Shown: positions 18,132 through 26,069 of the stretch, piece after piece | Numbering within the stretch: the stretch's first letter is position 1 | How the letters are laid out: the number at the start of each line of letters is the position of its first letter | Source: Paenibacillus paeoniae | GTDB taxonomy: Bacteria; Bacillota; Bacilli; Paenibacillales; Paenibacillaceae | Assembly: GCF_003388735.1 (NCBI RefSeq) | Contig: NZ_QUBQ01000002.1 | Span: forward strand, 372,001 to 436,000 | Direction of reading: 5' to 3' | Length of the DNA: 64,000 nt | Translations under genes and position numbers: made by a program | Notes under the pieces: generated by a model | Seen by the model: the letters and a program-made list of their open reading frames with translations, nothing else | The model's database searches: none | Told to the model about the DNA's origin: nothing

Positions 18132-20180
18132 CTATTTCACTAGCGTAATACCGAAGGAAGAGCCCGCATTTCCGGCAAATACGATATATCCATTCGCAGG
18201 CAACACGACTTCATTCTTACCGCTAATGACCGTATTATTGACCAGTGCTCCCATTTCATCGTATACCATAAAAGCACCCTTTTCCGGCATCACAACTACC
18301 ATTTTCTTGCCAGCAGCTGCTTCTGGAATGCTGAACCATCTGGCATAACCATCAGCTTGTACCGTAGCTTTTGACGATTGGCCGTTATAGAGCGGCTTTA
18401 CTGCGTCCTCGCTCATATACACGGATGATGTTGCTGTAAGGTACTCTTTACCGTCTTTTTCATAGAAAAGAATATTCAATGCATCTCGTCCTGCTACGCC
18501 AGGAATTTGATGCTTGCTCTCGGCAGTATTTGGACCTGTAATTTTCATATCATTGAAATGCCCACCGTTTGTCTGTATCATTGGTGGATTCAAGCTCATA
18601 TAGGCGGTGGAAGTGAATTTTTCATTAACTGGAAAGTAGAACTTGCCTTCTCTTTTTGCCCACGCATCTGCTGTTTCTTTATTCAATGCTGCGCCTTCTA
18701 ATTTCTCTGCTTTGTATTCGGAGTACGCAAGCTGCCCTAATTCAGGAACCGAAATATACTGGCTCATCCAGAAATAAGTACGTCCGTTGCTTTCCTTTAC
18801 AAAACTAACCTTTGTACTGCCATCCTCATCGACAAAAGTTCCATCCGTGGTGTAAATAAATGTCTGAGCCGGAGCAGTCAATCCTGTCAGAACGAGCTCT
18901 CCGTCTTTAATAGCCGCATTCCACTGATCGCCTTGCGTACTGTAATTTCCGCCGTACTTCTCGATATCCTTTGGCATGTCAGCCTTAACCGGCTTTCCAA
19001 ATGATTTTTCCGGTTTAATCTCTTTAATGGTGCCCTTCTCTTTCATCGCCTGAAGGAGCAGTTCACTCGCCAGCAATTGATTAATAGCCGCGCTCCCGCC
19101 TGAGGAAATGACTGCTGCAGCCATGTTCTGTTCTGGAAGCACGACAAGGGAGGCATGATACATCTGTGTATCTCCACCTTTAACAAGCGCTTTTATGCCA
19201 TAATCATTAAACGGGAATAATCGCACGCTGTCCCAGCCAAGTCCGAAGTCCATCGAGTTATCCCCGTCTTTAGGCCAAAATCCCCTTCTAAACTCTTCTT
19301 GCTCCATTGCCTTTGCTGATTCGATAGAAAGTACATCTGGTCTCTGCCCAGTAAAGAGCTGAGAGAATCGAACCAAATCCTCCGCAGTAGAATAGATTCC
19401 GCCTGTTCCAATCGCATTGGTCGTTTCATTTGGCAGCTGACCCTCATATGCGGGAGAGTAAAGTCCGGCAAATTGGCCTGAATCCACTTTATTTTGTGGC
19501 GTCATAGTATGTTTCATACCCAGTGGTGCAGCAAAATGATGTTGAATGAATGCGGTGAATGTCATTTTGCTTACTCTTTCTACCAAAATCTCTGCCAGCG
19601 TGAATCCATCGTTGGAATAAACCGAAAAAGCTCCAGGCGCTGCTTTTAATTTCTGTGTAGACAATTGCTCAAGCAGGGTATCATGTACGTAGGTGTCTGG
19701 ATCATCAAATAGAAATGCACTAGTTAAACTAGAACCTAGGAAACCCGATGAATGATTCAACAACATACGAGGGGTAATCTGTTTATAACGATCATCTTCC
19801 ATCTTGAAATCCGTAATATATTGAACGACGGGAGTATCTAGATTGATCTTGCCTTCATCTACTAATTTCATGACTGCTGCCGCAGTAAACACTTTGCTCG
19901 TAGAGCCAATACCATAGATGGTTTCCTTCGTTAAAGGAATTTTTCCTTCTATGTCGTTAAATCCTGTTTGTCCCGATACTTTGATCACTCCATTGTCGAT
20001 CAAGGCATACTGGACGCTGGGTACCCCATATTCCGTTATAATTACTGCCTTCTCGGAGGCAATCTGATCTAGTGTCTTTACAGAATTAGAAACTGTACTG
20101 CTGGAAGCCATTACTCCTGTAGGAATAAGCGGGGTCAGCACTAAAGCCGCTGCAAGCGTCCAAATGATTCGTTTTTTCAT
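18132..20180 (-). CDS. Exported serine hydrolase of the beta-lactamase/class C PBP-like family
   Basis: 682 residues from the ATG at 20180, where AAGGA precedes and a clear signal peptide begins (MKKRIIWTLAAALVLTPLIP, cleavage near MASS). The catalytic S-x-x-K is S93-T-S-K96 and a Y-x-N motif follows in VYSNDGF. Family members are beta-lactamases, esterases or D-amino-acid peptidases. The beta-lactamase domain ends near 390; a further 290 residues form beta-rich domains that could bind the cell wall or a polymer. Not linked to other cell-wall genes. Resistance activity cannot be inferred from this alone. Confidence 0.85.
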   Translation of the reverse strand: MKKRIIWTLAAALVLTPLIPTGVMASSSTVSNSVKTLDQIASEKAVIITEYGVPSVQYALIDNGVIKVSGQTGFNDIEGKIPLTKETIYGIGSTSKVFTAAAVMKLVDEGKINLDTPVVQYITDFKMEDDRYKQITPRMLLNHSSGFLGSSLTSAFLFDDPDTYVHDTLLEQLSTQKLKAAPGAFSVYSNDGFTLAEILVERVSKMTFTAFIQHHFAAPLGMKHTMTPQNKVDSGQFAGLYSPAYEGQLPNETTNAIGTGGIYSTAEDLVRFSQLFTGQRPDVLSIESAKAMEQEEFRRGFWPKDGDNSMDFGLGWDSVRLFPFNDYGIKALVKGGDTQMYHASLVVLPEQNMAAAVISSGGSAAINQLLASELLLQAMKEKGTIKEIKPEKSFGKPVKADMPKDIEKYGGNYSTQGDQWNAAIKDGELVLTGLTAPAQTFIYTTDGTFVDEDGSTKVSFVKESNGRTYFWMSQYISVPELGQLAYSEYKAEKLEGAALNKETADAWAKREGKFYFPVNEKFTSTAYMSLNPPMIQTNGGHFNDMKITGPNTAESKHQIPGVAGRDALNILFYEKDGKEYLTATSSVYMSEDAVKPLYNGQSSKATVQADGYARWFSIPEAAAGKKMVVVMPEKGAFMVYDEMGALVNNTVISGKNEVVLPANGYIVFAGNAGSSFGITLVK

Positions 20181-20379
20181 GTCACACACATCCTTCTGTC
20201 TCGTATTTTGATTGATTACGAATTTGCATGGTTCATTTCCAGCTTGTACTGATTCTCCTTTCTTACCGTATTCTAGCATTCCAGTCTTACGCGCTATTAA
20301 AGTTAACCTTAATTCTATCTGCATATGTATAAGTCAGTTAAGCTTGTGTTAAGGCAAGCATCCCACATGTATAAAAATA

Positions 20380-20404
20380 AGGCCCCTGCCAACAGCAGGA
20401 GCCT
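20380..20404 (-). terminator. Terminator of the small gene at 20440
   Basis: On the minus strand an AGGCTCCTGC / GCAGGGGCCT hairpin with one mismatch is followed by TATTTTTAT. It lies 35 bases beyond the stop codon of the 99-residue gene and before the serine hydrolase gene. Confidence 0.7.
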
Positions 20405-20439
20405 GATCAATTCATTGATGAAATAGACAGAAGCGACGA

Positions 20440-20739
20440 TTATTCTACGCCGTCCTTGAAGTTATTACTGTAGTGCTTATCACCTTTATGCTCAAGATCA
20501 TCAAGCGTTTTTTCAAGTGTTACAACGATGGTTTCCTTGACTTGTGTCAGTGTCTCATAAAATAATGCCTCTTCTGAACCAATAATTCTCACGCCGCTGA
20601 TCGCTTGTATGGACTGAAAACGACGGTGTTCATCAGCAAGGACATCAATCGCAGCCAAAGTATGTTTCGTTTGCAGGAACAAATCTTTATGATGTTGTTC
20701 GACCAGCCTACGTTCCAGTTGTTCCATTCTTAAGTTCAT
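20440..20739 (-). CDS. Small predicted cytosolic helical protein, unknown function
   Basis: 99 residues, mostly charged helices (MNLRMEQLERRLVEQHHKDL, ending DLEHKGDKHYSNN), no signal peptide or membrane segment. I do not recognise it. The ATG at 20739 has AAGGAG eight bases upstream and is preferred. The same frame stays open to an ATG at 20892, which would give 150 residues but has no ribosome binding site; a -10 like TATAAT at 20959-20964 upstream of it keeps that longer form possible. It has its own terminator, so it is expressed alone. Confidence 0.5.
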   Translation of the reverse strand: MNLRMEQLERRLVEQHHKDLFLQTKHTLAAIDVLADEHRRFQSIQAISGVRIIGSEEALFYETLTQVKETIVVTLEKTLDDLEHKGDKHYSNNFKDGVE

Positions 20740-21297
20740 GGGTACGATCTCCTTCACAATAAATTTTATGAGAGTATTGCAAGCAACGCCTTGGATTTCA
20801 TTGTACAATTTTTTGCTCTCGAAAAACAACTGAGGTACAAGCTGTTGCTTCGTTTTGAGGAAAACTCCCTTTGACCGCTTAAATAGCTTCATTTTTCATA
20901 TGTAATTAAGGAATACCTATTCCTAAATTGATCGTCATATTACTGTTCAGGAATTAACATTATACGATACTGAACAAAAAAGTCGGTTTCTCCGCCGCTC
21001 TTTAATATATCCTCAATACATGTCAACTATTAGTTTCTTCTGATCAACAATTAACAGTACTCCTGGCGACAAAATATTATCGGTTCATGAAGCAAAAGGA
21101 ATTCTTGGCCAGATTGCAAACAGTCGGGCTAGATAAATATTAATCATTGCCAAGGCGCAAATTCATCACTATTTCCTGAACGACTGTATATAACAGCTTC
21201 GCGAACTTAAAGTTTTCTTTATGTTTCATAGATGGACTAATCAACCATGATAAGATTGAAGGTGGAAACTCGATATCATACTTCAGGAGGACAAACG
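20740..21297. other. Intergenic region with a palindrome and a possible promoter
   Basis: No gene is apparent in most of this stretch. An inverted repeat TTAAGGAATA / TATTCCTAAA (20906-20927, two-base centre) and a wider TGTTCAG / CTGAACA pair (20944-20950, 20970-20976) surround a minus-strand TATAAT at 20959-20964. They may be operator sites for the small gene. The rest up to the SLH gene is AT-rich and featureless. Confidence 0.4.
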
Positions 21298-22755
21298 ATG
21301 AGGAAAAAAATGGTAGGATTATTGATGGCGGTGCTGCTATGCTTTCATCTTTCCGTCAGCTTTGCAGCAGGCGCAACGAAGACTTCAGCCGACTTTACAG
21401 ACTTGAAGGATCTGGATGCTGCAACGAAAGCCAAGTTCGATGCGTTGATCTCCGCTGGTGTATTCGACGGTGTGAGCGAAGGCAATTTCGGTCTCAAAGA
21501 AGAGATGAACCGGGCGCAATTCGCCAAGGTTGCAGCGTCGATTTTCGATTTGAAGGTGGATACGAGCGTAACGACCTCTTCATTCAAAGACGTCAAAGCC
21601 GATGACCCATCTAACGGTTACGCTTTGCCTTATATCGAGGCTGTTAAAGCTGCCGGCATTACAGATGGTTATGGCGAGGGGAGCTACAACCCTGCCGGTA
21701 AAGTGACGAAGGAGCAGCTCGCGACGTTCCTTATTCGCGGACTCGGCAAGGACACGGACGCCAAGACCACGCCAGGCGTTAACGACGCCACGGTATCCGA
21801 TTGGGCGAAAGGATATGTTGCGCTTGCGCTGAATTTGAAAGTGCTGTCCAATGACGCCGACGGTAAGTTCGGCGGTACGACCAACGCAACGCGCGATTTG
21901 CTTGTGCTAGGCTCATATGAAGCCAAGGGGCAATACGTAGCACAGGTAGAACAGAAGAAGAAAGAGGAAGAAGAAAAGAAGAAGGAAGAAGAGAAAAAGA
22001 AGGAAGAAGAAAAGGAAAAGCAGGAAGAGCAGATTTGGTATCCAACTTCGCCGCCAGTACAAGCTACCGTTGAGACTCCTACCGCGCTTCCTGCAGGCGG
22101 TGCTGTCGTGTCAGATACGCAAGTATCGCTTAGCGCAACGGGGGGCGCAACGATCTACTATACAACAGATGGCAGCACGCCGACGAGGACGAATGGCCTC
22201 GTATATAGCGCTCCGATCGTAGTGGATAGGGCAATGACGGTTAAAGCTCTTGCCGTACAAAACGGTAAGAGAGACAGTGGTATCTTGTCAGCGTCGTACA
22301 CGATTAGCGTACCGAAATCGGCACTGGATTCCATCAATGAAGCGTCGGAATCCGGTAACTGGACCGATGTGAATGTGACGACTTTTGGCGATGCAGGTGT
22401 TACGGGTGTCACACTAGAGCATCTAGCCGCCATTAAAATCTCATTGGAAATCGATTCAGCACCATATCCAAGAACATTGTCACAAATTCAAGCGATTGTC
22501 AGCGAGACTATTGAGACACTTATGGTAACTGCAATCTATGATTATTTAAATCCTTTCCGCGGTGAAATTGCTCCTACCTTACAAGTGTTCACCCTTGCTG
22601 GTATAACCGGAGTGACAGCTTCGAACCTTGATGAAATCTTAGCTGAACTTCGTTGGGCCTATCAGGATAGCAGATCCGGTCAATTTGGCACAACGCCAAT
22701 GTCTACTAAACAAGATATCCAGAATGTTGTTGACCGTTTGCTTATTCAACCTTGA
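21298..22755 (+). CDS. S-layer homology protein with chitobiase-type C-terminal (Ig-like) domain
   Basis: 485 residues. Signal peptide (MRKKMVGLLMAVLLCFHLSV, cleavage after FAAG), three SLH repeats (about 30-80, 85-150, 155-205; for example ITDGYGEGSYNP) that bind pyruvylated secondary wall polymers, a 30-residue Glu/Lys rod, then a CHB_HEX_C-type domain marked by TIYYTTDGSTPT (about 250-340), and a C-terminal region of about 140 residues I do not recognise. AGGAGG stands seven bases before the ATG at 21298; the upstream in-frame ATG at 21247 has none. It is a surface-attached protein, probably structural, with no linked enzyme. Confidence 0.85.
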   Translation: MRKKMVGLLMAVLLCFHLSVSFAAGATKTSADFTDLKDLDAATKAKFDALISAGVFDGVSEGNFGLKEEMNRAQFAKVAASIFDLKVDTSVTTSSFKDVKADDPSNGYALPYIEAVKAAGITDGYGEGSYNPAGKVTKEQLATFLIRGLGKDTDAKTTPGVNDATVSDWAKGYVALALNLKVLSNDADGKFGGTTNATRDLLVLGSYEAKGQYVAQVEQKKKEEEEKKKEEEKKKEEEKEKQEEQIWYPTSPPVQATVETPTALPAGGAVVSDTQVSLSATGGATIYYTTDGSTPTRTNGLVYSAPIVVDRAMTVKALAVQNGKRDSGILSASYTISVPKSALDSINEASESGNWTDVNVTTFGDAGVTGVTLEHLAAIKISLEIDSAPYPRTLSQIQAIVSETIETLMVTAIYDYLNPFRGEIAPTLQVFTLAGITGVTASNLDEILAELRWAYQDSRSGQFGTTPMSTKQDIQNVVDRLLIQP

Positions 22756-22797
22756 GTTGAAGACCGCTCGCGAACGAGAAAATCATATTTTCTGGAA

Positions 22798-22837
22798 AAA
22801 TAGCGGCGTAAGGGAGGTGATCCCTGCGCCGCTATTT
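22798..22837. repeat. Dispersed bipartite hairpin element, copy 1 (also serves as terminator)
   Basis: Outer stem AAATAGCGGCG (22798-22808) with CGCCGCTATTT (22827-22837) and inner stem AGGGA/TCCCT. It lies between the convergent SLH and response regulator genes. A second copy with the same plan and near-identical arms is at 62294-62333. Confidence 0.75.
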
Positions 22838-22847
22838 ATGAATGAAT

Positions 22848-23540
22848 TCAATCTCTAGGTTTAACAACCAACATATATCCGCTCCCTCGAATCGTTATGA
22901 TTCTCTCAGGATTGGCAGGATCAGTCTCGATTTTTTTGCGTAAATTACTGATGTGTACAGCGACCGTTCTCGTATCCTCCAGACTATCCATTCCCCAGAT
23001 AAGCTGAAATAACGCATCGACACTGACCACACGATTAACGTTTTGTGCCATATAGGACAGTAAACTGAACTCTTTTTTCGATAAAAAGATAGCTTCACTG
23101 CCCATGATGACGGATTGTGCATAGAAATCCAGCGTCAAACCTGGCAGCTCCAGCAGTTGTTCCCTTCTGCCCGTCGACGCTCTGCGAAGATGAGCCTTGA
23201 TCTTGGCCATGAGTACTCCCGGACTGAACGGCTTGGTCACATAATCGTCGCCGCCATAGGATAATGCACTAATTTTCACCTCGTCTTCCTCAAGACTGCT
23301 CAGAAAGACGATCGGCGCATTCGTATAACTGCGTGCGTTCATACACCAATCAATGCCGTTTTCATTAGCCAGCAGTACATCCAGTACAATCAAATCCGGC
23401 TCGAAGGACGGGAGCAGCTTCATGGCTTCTGTCCCGCTATGACTGCAGGATGATATGAAACCCTCCCTCTCGCAATATACCTGAACAATCTCGCATATAT
23501 GGGGATCATCATCGACGATCAATATTTTATGAGCGTTCAC
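22848..23540 (-). CDS. OmpR/PhoB-family response regulator
   Basis: 230 residues. Receiver domain with acidic pocket D10-D12 (ILIVDDDP), phospho-acceptor D54 (LIVLDVLL) and lysine in YVTKPFSP, then a winged-helix DNA-binding domain (LSKKEFSLLSYMAQNVNRVV ... IRGSGYML). The GTG at 23540 is taken as start because AAGGAAGGTGA precedes it; upstream in-frame ATG codons lie inside the kinase gene. It begins seven bases after the kinase stop codon, so the two are one operon and a cognate pair. Confidence 0.85.
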   Translation of the reverse strand: MNAHKILIVDDDPHICEIVQVYCEREGFISSCSHSGTEAMKLLPSFEPDLIVLDVLLANENGIDWCMNARSYTNAPIVFLSSLEEDEVKISALSYGGDDYVTKPFSPGVLMAKIKAHLRRASTGRREQLLELPGLTLDFYAQSVIMGSEAIFLSKKEFSLLSYMAQNVNRVVSVDALFQLIWGMDSLEDTRTVAVHISNLRKKIETDPANPERIITIRGSGYMLVVKPRD

Positions 23541-23547
23541 GACGCTG

Positions 23548-25695
23548 TCACCTTCCTTCATGTACAATACAAGGAAGCGATACATAGAATATCGATCCCG
23601 ACTTGCCGTCGCTCTCCGCTCGAACCGTCCCTCCATGCGCTTGTACGATTTCCCTGCAAATCGCCAGCCCGAGCCCGTTGCCCTCTACTTCCTTCTCCAC
23701 GCCAGGTCGATCATACTTATAATTGCGATCGAAGATTTGCTCAAGCTGATCTGGAGGAATACCCATGCCAGAATCTTGTACGCTAATTATGGTGTAACGG
23801 GTATCATTCACCTCGTCCACAGCCAGAGCAATACGCACCAGCCCACCATTAGAGGTGAACTTCATCGCGTTCGACACTAGATTAAACAAAGCCTGCTCTA
23901 ATCTTTGCGCATCCATCTCGACAACAGGCAAGTCAGTTCGTTGATCTTCCGCATCTCCGATATCCAGTATGAGATTGAGCCCTGCGTCACGCACGACCAG
24001 CTCATATTGTTCATAAAAGCCACGCAAGAAGTGACTCACATAAACCGGCTCCATTCGGTACGAGACTTGTCCCGTCTCCAAAAGCGACAAGAAGGACAAC
24101 TCCTCGATCATGCGGTTAACTCTTATCGTGTTATCCCGGATATACTTCAGGTACTGTTCATTACGTTCCGGCTTGACCCTGTCCTGCACAGCTTCTACAT
24201 AACCAAGCATGCTGGACAACGGCATACGCAGATCATGCGTAATATAGGCAAGGAGCTTCTTCCTCCCTTGCTCGGAGTGAAGCAACCGGTCATACGAAGT
24301 GCGGAGATCATTGTGAGCTGCGGATAAGGCCTGTGTACGTTCCTGCACGGTCCTCTCCAAATTCATATTCATTTCAGTCAGCTTGTTGTTAGCGTCCTGC
24401 AGCTCTCGTGCAATTCTCTCCTCGTTCGATGCCGCCCTCGTAAATCTTGAAGAGAGCAGAATCATCTGCGCGATCGTAAATACCAACAGACCAAGCGGAG
24501 ATGTATTTCCAATGAGCGACCATTCGTTGTAATATAAAAAATCGTTGATAACCGTAACTAAAGCAACCACCGACACCAACAGGAAGATCAGCGCTCCCTC
24601 TTTACGCCGCACAGCCGAGTGGACCAGCCCAACCATCAGATACACCATGTGCAGAACAACGATCACACCGATAATCAGTAGTATTTTTGAATAGATTAGT
24701 GCAGGGGTCACCGCAACAACTAGACAGAGTGTGCCAGTTGCGATCCGGCTGCCAAGACGAAACCATCGCGACACATAATTCGGGAAAATGTAATCAAAAT
24801 ACTTTGTGATGATGTAACCACCGATGCAAAGAATCAAATACTCGATCTTGAACTGCAATTCCCACGGAAAATGAGGAAACAATTGTGTAATCATGAGCTC
24901 GCCAACCAGCAACGACCGGATACCGAACAACAGGGTGAACAGACCAAAATACAATGTAGCCCTGTCTTTGCGTCGCAGGACAAACAACAGCAGATGATAC
25001 ACGCCAATCACTAGCAGGCTTGCGGTGATGAACATTTCAGCGGCGATTCTCAGATTTGTCCTGACCGTTAACACATCGCTGCCGCCAAGCTCTATATACT
25101 TGGTGATGCCGCCTCGCTTATGATGGAAGTTGGCTACTTGCATAACCAGCTCCACCCTATCATTCTCGGGCTGGAAGAACACCAGCTTCGTTGACAGAAG
25201 CGGTGTCGCGCCACTCTTGTCCTGACCAACAACACCAACTTCTTCCAACAGCTCATCATTAACCCATAATTTATACGCATGAAAAATGGTAGGCAGCCGT
25301 AGAGCAAGTCGCTCATTCCTATCCTGCTCGCTAAGCTCTATGACCACCCGAAAGGTTGCAAAGCCTGTACCGGGCAGTTGCTGACCATCTAATCGATAGC
25401 CTAGCCAGGAGCTCGGGATGCTAATCCAGTGGTCATGATTTCCGTCCCTTGTAGAACGAATCTGTATGTCCTCAGGCGACAGCAGCTCTTGCCAGTAAAA
25501 AGCCCACTCCCCGTTTAACTTTATCGGATTCTCACTGACATGAACCTGCGTTATATCCAGAATGCCTTCTTCACTTTGGAATTTAGGGGAGTCCGGTGCA
25601 GAGATGACGGCATAGCTTACAACCAACCCCACAACAATTGCAGCAGCTATATAAAGCAAGATAGGACGAGAACCGAATCGGAGAATACCCCTCAT
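23548..25695 (-). CDS. Sensor histidine kinase with 7TMR-DISM extracellular sensor
   Basis: 715 residues. One N-terminal membrane helix, an extracellular beta-sandwich (about 35-200, starting LNGEWAFYW as in 7TMR-DISM ligand domains related to carbohydrate-binding folds), seven membrane helices (about 210-420), a coiled coil (about 430-475), a HisKA domain with H487 in YITHDLRMPLSSML, and a HATPase domain with N (FNLVSNAMKF) and G boxes (DSGMGIP, GNGLGLAI). It would sense an extracellular small molecule, possibly a carbohydrate, and phosphorylate the regulator encoded next to it. No target genes are evident next to it. Confidence 0.87.
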   Translation of the reverse strand: MRGILRFGSRPILLYIAAAIVVGLVVSYAVISAPDSPKFQSEEGILDITQVHVSENPIKLNGEWAFYWQELLSPEDIQIRSTRDGNHDHWISIPSSWLGYRLDGQQLPGTGFATFRVVIELSEQDRNERLALRLPTIFHAYKLWVNDELLEEVGVVGQDKSGATPLLSTKLVFFQPENDRVELVMQVANFHHKRGGITKYIELGGSDVLTVRTNLRIAAEMFITASLLVIGVYHLLLFVLRRKDRATLYFGLFTLLFGIRSLLVGELMITQLFPHFPWELQFKIEYLILCIGGYIITKYFDYIFPNYVSRWFRLGSRIATGTLCLVVAVTPALIYSKILLIIGVIVVLHMVYLMVGLVHSAVRRKEGALIFLLVSVVALVTVINDFLYYNEWSLIGNTSPLGLLVFTIAQMILLSSRFTRAASNEERIARELQDANNKLTEMNMNLERTVQERTQALSAAHNDLRTSYDRLLHSEQGRKKLLAYITHDLRMPLSSMLGYVEAVQDRVKPERNEQYLKYIRDNTIRVNRMIEELSFLSLLETGQVSYRMEPVYVSHFLRGFYEQYELVVRDAGLNLILDIGDAEDQRTDLPVVEMDAQRLEQALFNLVSNAMKFTSNGGLVRIALAVDEVNDTRYTIISVQDSGMGIPPDQLEQIFDRNYKYDRPGVEKEVEGNGLGLAICREIVQAHGGTVRAESDGKSGSIFYVSLPCIVHEGR

Positions 25696-26069
25696 GATGA
25701 ATTCGACTCCAATCTACAAAATTCGCAATAATGATTATCTAAATAATAACATCATTAAAGGGAAATGTACCCTGCAAATATCTGCGAGGCGTTGAACACA
25801 AACAACACGACGAGGTCTTTTTTTGAAAATAAGAAAAACCCGTCCCCTCGGACGGGTTCATTAACGTGAAAATCCAAGTTGTATGCAAGAAGACACAGCC
25901 TTTTACTACTACTTTCTACGAGAAACACACCTTCAGCGGCGTCGAGGTTCAGCACTTATATGAACACATTAAATTAAAGTTAGGAGAGTTGGGTAGGGCT
26001 TTTTCTAAATGTCCATTAAAGGGGGGCAGTAGTCCGTGTTCACTCTTACTGTGTCTTTTTACTAAATCT
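25696..26069. other. Intergenic region between kinase promoter side and GH95 gene end
   Basis: Contains the terminator at 25837-25858. A minus-strand frame of 66 codons (25755-25955) overlaps that terminator, has no ribosome binding site and is not taken as a gene. Confidence 0.4.
25837..25858 (-). terminator. Terminator of the GH95 operon
   Basis: AACCCGTCC (25837-25845) and GGACGGGTT (25850-25858) form a nine-base stem with a four-base loop; on the minus strand it is followed by TTTCTTATTTTC. It lies 211 bases after the GH95 stop codon. Confidence 0.75.

Noticed and set aside
18132..20180. Antibiotic-resistance beta-lactamase
   Set aside because: The motifs show only a penicillin-recognising-type serine hydrolase with extra C-terminal domains; resistance cannot be claimed.
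25755..25955. 66-codon minus-strand frame between kinase and GH95
   Set aside because: It runs across the GH95 terminator, has no ribosome binding site and no recognisable feature.
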